From Dehalococcoidia bacterium (GTDB lineage: Bacteria; Chloroflexota; Dehalococcoidia; SZUA-161): 11,754 nucleotides of DNA. The notes beneath the pieces are model-generated. The model was not told where the DNA came from. It was given only the letters and a program-made list of their open reading frames with translations, and made no database searches. The position numbers were made by a program, and so were the translations under genes. Location of the stretch: the NCBI GenBank assembly GCA_020344295.1, contig CP070819.1, positions 1,936,241 to 1,947,994 of the forward strand, read 5' to 3'. Below, piece by piece: positions 6,536-11,754 of the stretch. How positions within the stretch are numbered: the first letter of the stretch is position 1; every line of letters starts with the position of its first letter.

Positions 6536-9500
6536 CTAAGCAGCCCTTCTATTTTTCACCCTCTGGCGCAGGCCATCCACCAGACTATAGATTACCGGAA
6601 TAACCAGGAGTGTCAATAGGGTCGAGCTGAACAACCCGCCGATGACAACTACCGCTAACTCTGCCGCTATGATGGTGCCTTCGCCTACTCCCAGGACAAT
6701 TGGAACCATCGCCACCATCGTGGTTAGCGCCGTCATCAGAATCGGGCGCAGCCGCGTCCTGCCCGCCTCGATCAGCGCATCGTAAGTGTTGATACCTTCC
6801 TTCCGGAGCTGCTCCACCAGGGCTATGAGCACGATGGCGTTGGTAAGGACGATACCGACCAGCATCAACATGCCCATCATGCCCGACATATCCAGCGTAT
6901 AGCCCGTGATGAGCAGGCCGAGGAATGCCCCGATCGTTGCCAGGGGCAGGCTGACCATGATGATCAGGGGGTTCAGTATCGAACGCATCGTAACCACCAG
7001 TATTAAGTACGCAATCACGATGGCCGCGAGTATGGCCATGCCCATGGATGAGAAACTCTCGGCCATTTCCCGCCCTATGCCGCTCTCTGCAATCTCAACC
7101 CCCTGTATACCGAGGGCGTCCAGCTCCTTCTCGACCTCCTTGATCTCGTCATTGACCTGCCTGGTGACCGCACCCACATCCTTCTCGGTTATAGAGCCGG
7201 TCACAGCGGCGGAGAGCCTAAGGTCGGAGTGGCTGATGTGGGTCAGGCCCTCCGCGAAGGATACATCGGCAACATCGCCCAATGTCACAACCGACGGGAA
7301 TCCTACGGGCAGTGCCTTTGCCAGATCCTCGGGGTTCTCCGATACATAAATGTCTCTAGCTACCCCGTTGATGAATAGGCCGTACGTCTCACCGTCAACA
7401 TTGACTTCCACATCTGACAGGGGACCACCCATTTCCAGGAGTAGCCTCTCCTGCTCCAGCTTCCCGATCTCCTCCTCGGACAGCCCCAGGTCATCCATCT
7501 TATTGTAGTCTAATATGATATTGAGCTTCGGTACCACCTGCGTGACCTGGTACTCCAGGTCGTTCAGACCGTCAATACCCTCCAACCGCTGGGCGAGCAG
7601 AGTGGTCGCCGTGTTGATATCATCGTAGTTGTCTCCGCGCACGGAGAGCTCTATACCGGAAGATCCCATCCTGGACGACTGCATCTCCTCTCCGGTCATG
7701 ACCTTGACATAGTCGCCCAGCATCATGTCCTCGACGGCGTCCTCCAGTTCGTCGCGCAGCTTCTCCTGGTCCGCATCGTCATCGAGGAGGATCATGATCT
7801 CGCCGGTGTTGTCGCCGCCGCCCATGGCAGTTGTCACTGCGCCATGTGTGGTAGACGATGAGGCGCCGATCATGGTGTAGTAGAGCTCCACGCCCTCGAG
7901 ATTTCCGATAGGCACCTCCACCATGGCCGCTGTCTCGCCGGTGGTGGCGATGTCCGTCCCCGGCGGCATCTCGATCTCCACTACCAGCATGGGCTGAAAC
8001 ATGCCCGGCAGAAACGAGCTGCCGATAACCTGCAGCAGCCCCAGACTGCCGATAAAGAGTACGCCAGCGATCACCAGGGTGAGCACACGATGGCCCAGCG
8101 CCCACTTGAGCGAAGGGATGTACAGCTTCTGATACCACGTGTCGCCGGCACTCACCTTGCTATCCTTTTTCCGACTGCCAACGAACCACTTGGAAAACGC
8201 CGGTACGACAATCAGCGCTATCAGGAGCGACGCGATGAGAGCATACGTTATCGTCAAAGCGAAGGGGATGAACAGCTCACCCACGATACCGCCCACAAAC
8301 ATGAGTGGTAGGAAAATGGCCACTGTAGCCAGCGTCGACGAGGTGATAGGACCGGCTACCTCCTTTGAGCCGCCAATGGAGGCCTCCATGAACCCCTCGC
8401 CATTCTTCATTCGACGATAAACGACCTCCGCGACGACAATGCTGTTATCGATCAACCGGCCCACGGCGATGGCCATCGCGCTCAGTGTGAGCAGATTGAC
8501 TGTAATATTGGTGAAGTACATCGCCAGAAACCCGACGATGATGCTGAAGGGAATGGACATCGACGTAACCAGCGAAGCGCGGAAAGCCGCCAGGAATATG
8601 AAGACAACTATAATAGCGAGAGCGGCACCGATGAGCGCCATCTGTGTCAGCTCACTGATGCTCTCCTCGATGAACTCTGACTGGTCGAATACGACGACAA
8701 GCTCCAGCCCCTCTTCGAGGGTCTCGTTTATCTCCGCGACTTTCTCCACCACCGCGTTGGCCACATCGACGACGTTGGCGTCCGCCTCCTTCATTACCAC
8801 GATGCCGATGCTGGGCTCGCCATTGGTCCGCGTGATCGACGTCCTCGGAGCCGGCCCTGTATCCACGCCCGCGACGTTACCGAGTACAATGGAGTCGACC
8901 ATCATAGGGAGATTCACAACATTATCCAGGGAGTCATACTCCGGGTTCATCGAGAGCAGCGCGGCGATCTGGAACATCGACACACCGCTCTGTCTCAGCT
9001 CAACAGGATCGGGGCCGACTATGGTCTTCTCGGCCTCGCCCCCCTCGAGTGGCACTTCGAAAACGCCATTGACGTCCTCCAAAAGCGGCGCGACGGTATT
9101 AGTGGCGACGTCTCTCAAGTGAGCTGTGGGAACCTCACCGACAAGGCTGAGTTGCACCAGAGGCATCATCTCACCGAAATCGACATCGACAACACGTGGG
9201 TTCCCCTCCTCCATCCCCGGGACACCAACCAGATCCGGAGGCAGCTCCAGGTCACCGATGTCCTCCCGTATGGTCTCGTGTACCTGCTTCATGTCGGTGC
9301 CGTATTCGAACTCAGCCACGACAACCGAGATCCCGTCCGCTGAGGTCGCTTCCAGATACTTCAGGCCATTTCCTTCCCACCGGTCCCAGACAGCGTTCTC
9401 TATGTGCACTGTGACGTCATCATTGACCTGTTCGGGAGATGCGTTGGGATAAGCGGTGATCACAAAGCTGAAGGGAAGCTCGATATCAGGGATCATCTCC

Positions 9501-9604
9501 AGCTTGAGCTGGAAAGTCGCCCAGATAGAGGCCCCGGCCAGGAGCGCTGCCAGGAAGATAGTTATAAAGCGACTTTTCATGGACAGCTTAGTCAGGTACC
9601 ACAT
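6536..9604 (-). CDS. RND-family efflux transporter permease (AcrB/SwrC-like)
   Basis: A 1022-residue proton-driven RND transporter of the hydrophobe/amphiphile efflux type, in the cytoplasmic membrane. It has the two-fold RND layout: TM1 at about 12-32, a large external loop (about 33-315), TM2-6 clustered at about 320-470, TM7 at about 500-525, a second external loop (about 530-840) and TM8-12 at about 845-1008. TM4 carries GRLIDNSIVV (D376, N377), where AcrB has two aspartates; D376 keeps one of the pair. In TM10 the position of the AcrB lysine is occupied by T911-N912 in GIVLTNAIVL. The DN form of TM4 is common in SwrC-type homologues. No membrane-fusion protein or outer-membrane channel gene is next to it, so it may act alone or with distant partners. 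The ATG has AGGAGG upstream. The gap after metG is 25 bases. The substrate is unknown. Confidence 0.93.
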   Translation of the reverse strand: MWYLTKLSMKSRFITIFLAALLAGASIWATFQLKLEMIPDIELPFSFVITAYPNASPEQVNDDVTVHIENAVWDRWEGNGLKYLEATSADGISVVVAEFEYGTDMKQVHETIREDIGDLELPPDLVGVPGMEEGNPRVVDVDFGEMMPLVQLSLVGEVPTAHLRDVATNTVAPLLEDVNGVFEVPLEGGEAEKTIVGPDPVELRQSGVSMFQIAALLSMNPEYDSLDNVVNLPMMVDSIVLGNVAGVDTGPAPRTSITRTNGEPSIGIVVMKEADANVVDVANAVVEKVAEINETLEEGLELVVVFDQSEFIEESISELTQMALIGAALAIIVVFIFLAAFRASLVTSMSIPFSIIVGFLAMYFTNITVNLLTLSAMAIAVGRLIDNSIVVAEVVYRRMKNGEGFMEASIGGSKEVAGPITSSTLATVAIFLPLMFVGGIVGELFIPFALTITYALIASLLIALIVVPAFSKWFVGSRKKDSKVSAGDTWYQKLYIPSLKWALGHRVLTLVIAGVLFIGSLGLLQVIGSSFLPGMFQPMLVVEIEMPPGTDIATTGETAAMVEVPIGNLEGVELYYTMIGASSSTTHGAVTTAMGGGDNTGEIMILLDDDADQEKLRDELEDAVEDMMLGDYVKVMTGEEMQSSRMGSSGIELSVRGDNYDDINTATTLLAQRLEGIDGLNDLEYQVTQVVPKLNIILDYNKMDDLGLSEEEIGKLEQERLLLEMGGPLSDVEVNVDGETYGLFINGVARDIYVSENPEDLAKALPVGFPSVVTLGDVADVSFAEGLTHISHSDLRLSAAVTGSITEKDVGAVTRQVNDEIKEVEKELDALGIQGVEIAESGIGREMAESFSSMGMAILAAIVIAYLILVVTMRSILNPLIIMVSLPLATIGAFLGLLITGYTLDMSGMMGMLMLVGIVLTNAIVLIALVEQLRKEGINTYDALIEAGRTRLRPILMTALTTMVAMVPIVLGVGEGTIIAAELAVVVIGGLFSSTLLTLLVIPVIYSLVDGLRQRVKNRRAA

Positions 9605-9612
9605 TCAGTATT

Positions 9613-9618
9613 CCTCCT
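9613..9618 (-). promoter_or_regulatory. Strong ribosome binding site of the RND gene
   Basis: On the minus strand, AGGAGG is followed by 8 bases and then ATG (9604-9602). It is the best Shine-Dalgarno on the minus strand and lies in the 25-base gap after metG, fixing the RND start and implying efficient translation within a shared transcript. Confidence 0.75.
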
Positions 9619-9629
9619 ATTGCAACAAA

Positions 9630-11309
9630 TCACCCTGGAGTCAGTACACTCTCCTCCAGACGGCTATTTTCCTCTTCGATAACGGCATCGTCCAGCTTGG
9701 TAAAAAGAGGCTCCGGCGGCAACAGCTTCTGTCCCGCCTTGAGCACAGAAATGGCCCATCCATTATCCTCTATAGAGCTCTCAAATCCCAGCAGGCGATG
9801 CAGTTTACCCGAGCTAAATGGCAGAAAAGGATAAAGTACAGTCTTAAGACAGCAGATAACACCCAGCGCAGTCGATATAGCGGTGGCCGCCGAGTCCCTG
9901 TCTTCCTTGATCGATTTCCACGGGGCTTTGTTATCCAGATAGCGATTTGCCTCCTGTGCTAGCGACATGGCCTCCCTCATTGCCTCCCTGAAGTGGCAGC
10001 CGTAGAGGAGCGAATCAACAGCGTGAAGGGTATCCTCGGCCCTGCTCAACAGGGATTCGGAATCAGCGTCGTCAGCACTAGCCTGAGGCACACAGCCATC
10101 GAAGTTACGGTAGGCGATTGTCAGCACGCGATGCACCAGATTGCCGTAAGTGGCCACCAGTTCATCGTTGTTGCGGCGGACAAACTCCTGCCATGAGAAA
10201 TCGGCATCATTGGTCTCCGGCATATTGATCGAAAGCATATAGCGCAGGGGATCGGGATCATATCGTTCCAGGTAATAGGGCAGCCATACCGCCCAGTTGC
10301 GGCTGGTTGATAGCTGTCTACCCTTGAGGGTAAGGAACTCGTTGGCCGGTACATCGTACGGTAGATTGAGCCCGTTATACCCCAGGAGCATGGCCGGCCA
10401 TATCACCGTATGAAATATGATGTTATCTTTGCCGATGAAATAGTAGCTCTTGGCATCCTCCTCCCAGAAACAGCGCCACTCCTCCAAATTATTACGAGAT
10501 TTCGCCCACTCCTTCGAGGCCGAGAGATAACCGATTACAGCTTCGAACCACACGTAAATACGTTTTCCCTCAAAGCCCGGGACGGGCACAGGGATGCCCC
10601 ACTGGATATCTCGAGTTATGGCTCGATCCTTTAGCCCGTCCGCCAGATAGCGATGCGTGAAGTTATATACGTTCTGTCGCCAGTAGCTTTTATCTTGAAT
10701 CCAGGACTGTAGTTGGTCGGTGAAGGCAGATAGACGCAGGAAGAAGTGTTCCGACTCCCTGAACTCAGGGGTGCCCTGGCATATGCCGCAGTGGGCTCCG
10801 ATCAGGTCCGCTGCATTCAACGGCTTGCCGCACTCATCACACTGATCCCCCCTTGCCCTGAGATTATGGCAATACGGGCACTCACCCTCTACATAGCGAT
10901 CCGGGAGGAAGCGTCGGCAATTGGGACAATAGGGCAGGACCATTCTGTCTTTATATATATAGTCCTTATCGAGCAAGTCGAGAAACAGATCACGGACAAC
11001 CTCACCGTGGTTCTCGGTACCGGTTGTAGTGAACAGGTCGAAGGAGATGCCAAGCCCCTTCCAGCTGTCGATGAACTCCCGGTGATATCGTGATACCACC
11101 TCCTCCGGTGATTTGCCCTCCTTTTCCGCGCGCAAGGTGACGGGAGTGCCGTGCTGGTCCGATCCGGAGACCATGAGCACTTCGTTGCCTTTGAGGCGGT
11201 GATAACGGGCAAAAATGTCGGCGGGAAGATAAGCTCCAGCGATCTGCCCCAGATGCAGCGACCCGTTAGCATAGGGCCAGGCAACACCGATTAGTATGCG
11301 TTCAGCCAT
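9630..11309 (-). CDS. metG: Methionyl-tRNA synthetase
   Basis: Class I synthetase that charges tRNA-Met with methionine. The 559-residue protein starts with the Rossmann fold and WPYANGSLHLGQ, containing the HIGH-type motif HLGQ (19-22). The connective domain holds four cysteine pairs: C128/C131, C144/C147, C157/C160 and C174/C177, as in the MetRS class with two zinc sites. FIGKDNIIFH (291-300) is the usual conserved segment before the active-site loop. The KMSKS loop is GRQLSTSRNWA, that is QLSTS (332-336), a variant also familiar from archaeal-type MetRS, in which the second lysine is replaced. The anticodon-binding helical domain follows to the end; there is no C-terminal Trbp111/EMAP-like domain, so this is the short form. 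The ATG at 11309 has only a weak AGAAG upstream. It follows rsmI by 49 bases. Confidence 0.96.
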   Translation of the reverse strand: MAERILIGVAWPYANGSLHLGQIAGAYLPADIFARYHRLKGNEVLMVSGSDQHGTPVTLRAEKEGKSPEEVVSRYHREFIDSWKGLGISFDLFTTTGTENHGEVVRDLFLDLLDKDYIYKDRMVLPYCPNCRRFLPDRYVEGECPYCHNLRARGDQCDECGKPLNAADLIGAHCGICQGTPEFRESEHFFLRLSAFTDQLQSWIQDKSYWRQNVYNFTHRYLADGLKDRAITRDIQWGIPVPVPGFEGKRIYVWFEAVIGYLSASKEWAKSRNNLEEWRCFWEEDAKSYYFIGKDNIIFHTVIWPAMLLGYNGLNLPYDVPANEFLTLKGRQLSTSRNWAVWLPYYLERYDPDPLRYMLSINMPETNDADFSWQEFVRRNNDELVATYGNLVHRVLTIAYRNFDGCVPQASADDADSESLLSRAEDTLHAVDSLLYGCHFREAMREAMSLAQEANRYLDNKAPWKSIKEDRDSAATAISTALGVICCLKTVLYPFLPFSSGKLHRLLGFESSIEDNGWAISVLKAGQKLLPPEPLFTKLDDAVIEEENSRLEESVLTPG

Positions 11310-11326
11310 TGTGCTTCTAGTAGCTT

Positions 11327-11356
11327 ATTCTATCACAAGAGGAGCCGAGAAGACAA
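11327..11356 (-). promoter_or_regulatory. Probable promoter of metG
   Basis: On the minus strand TTGTCT (11356-11351) and TAGAAT (11332-11327) are separated by 18 bases, close to sigma70 consensus. They lie between the rsmI stop and the metG ATG, leaving a leader of only about 10-12 bases. It could let metG, the RND gene and the prenyl synthase be expressed independently of rsmI. Confidence 0.5.
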
Positions 11357-11358
11357 AA

Positions 11359-11754
11359 TTAGGGTAGCTCCAGCCATGCTTTATACAGTAGATTCCGGGG
11401 CAACCCTGTAGCAGCCACAAGCTTGGTTACCGCCTCTCTGGCGGGAATCCCTTCGCGGCGCAGCTTTCGCATTTCTTCCAATACAGACTCCGTTATCTGT
11501 GCCTCGCCTTCCGAACCCGAAGACCCTTCGATAACGAGCGTAAACTCGCCCTTCGGCTGAGAGAAGTGCATAATGGCCTGACTAATGCTGCTCCGGAAGA
11601 CCTCCTCATGGAGCTTGGTCAGCTCCCGGCAGACAGCGATCTTCCTGTCACCCAATACCTGCTCGACGTCTCTCAAAGAGGCCAGCAGCCTGTGTGGTGT
11701 TTCCAGTGCCACGATGGTCCGCGGCTCTGTGCTGATTGAACCAAGCAGTTTATT
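11359..11754 (-). CDS. rsmI: 16S rRNA 2'-O-ribose C1402 methyltransferase RsmI, C-terminal part
   Basis: RsmI methylates the 2'-hydroxyl of C1402 in 16S rRNA. The 131 residues in the window run in one open frame from the right edge to TAA 11361-11359. They match the C-terminal half of the family: PRTIVALETPHRLLASL (the family's TLVFYESPHRLL region), then DRKIAVCRELTKLHEEVFRSSI, the HFSQPKGEFTLVIEG strand, and a C-terminal helical tail REGIPAREAVTKLVAATGLPRNLLYKAWLEL resembling the KxAvxxvA segment. The SAM-binding N-terminal domain lies beyond the window. A GTG at 11712 is in frame but is internal, since the reading frame and homology continue upstream of it, so it is not the start. Confidence 0.92.
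   Translation of the reverse strand, partial: NKLLGSISTEPRTIVALETPHRLLASLRDVEQVLGDRKIAVCRELTKLHEEVFRSSISQAIMHFSQPKGEFTLVIEGSSGSEGEAQITESVLEEMRKLRREGIPAREAVTKLVAATGLPRNLLYKAWLELP

Noticed and set aside
8439..9122. 227-codon plus-strand ORF
   Set aside because: It is antisense to the RND gene, rich in Ser/Thr/Met as expected of a shadow frame, and has no recognisable domain.
9456..9962. 168-codon plus-strand ORF spanning the metG-RND junction
   Set aside because: It is antisense to two confident genes, and the peptide has no family character.
11359..11712. Treating the rsmI fragment as a complete 117-residue gene starting at GTG 11712
   Set aside because: The reading frame and RsmI similarity (PRTIVALETPHRLL) continue upstream of the GTG to the window edge, so the codon is internal.

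Overview
The window reads as a stretch of bacterial chromosome with dense housekeeping genes. Gene content and protein character (a dnaX-ybaB-recR-radical SAM-recO run facing an rsmI-metG-RND-polyprenyl synthase run) suggest Chloroflexota, most likely Dehalococcoidia. That placement is an inference from recognition of the families; no rRNA or other phylogenetic anchor is present. No phage, transposase, CRISPR, tRNA or rRNA was seen.

Left end (1-429): a C-terminal fragment of the rRNA-maturation nuclease YbeY (110-316) whose N-terminal half is not encoded in the adjacent ~109 bases in any frame. This points to a chimeric or rearranged left edge. A good sigma70-type promoter (348-376) then precedes dnaX.

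Plus-strand block (430-5434): dnaX, ybaB, recR, a radical SAM protein of the tetraether lipid synthase (Tes)/COG1964 type, and recO, with gaps of 5 to 64 bases, probably one operon. The first three are a classic replication/recombination trio. RecO partners RecR in loading RecA. The radical SAM enzyme inserted between recR and recO is the outlier and the most interesting gene: its family makes carbon-carbon bonds between lipid chains in archaea, and its presence here hints at unusual membrane lipids.

Convergent junction (5435-5546): about 112 bases almost filled by three related palindromic elements with 6-base loops. They show compensatory base changes and one supplies the stop codon of the opposing gene. 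They probably also act as a bidirectional terminator.

Minus-strand block (11754 down to 5547): rsmI (cut by the right edge), metG, a large RND-family transporter, and a long-chain polyprenyl diphosphate synthase. Gaps are 49, 25 and 23 bases, with a probable promoter between rsmI and metG. Two genes in the window (recR and the prenyl synthase) start with TTG, and in both cases a tiny ATG-initiated ORF ends in a TGA overlapping that TTG.
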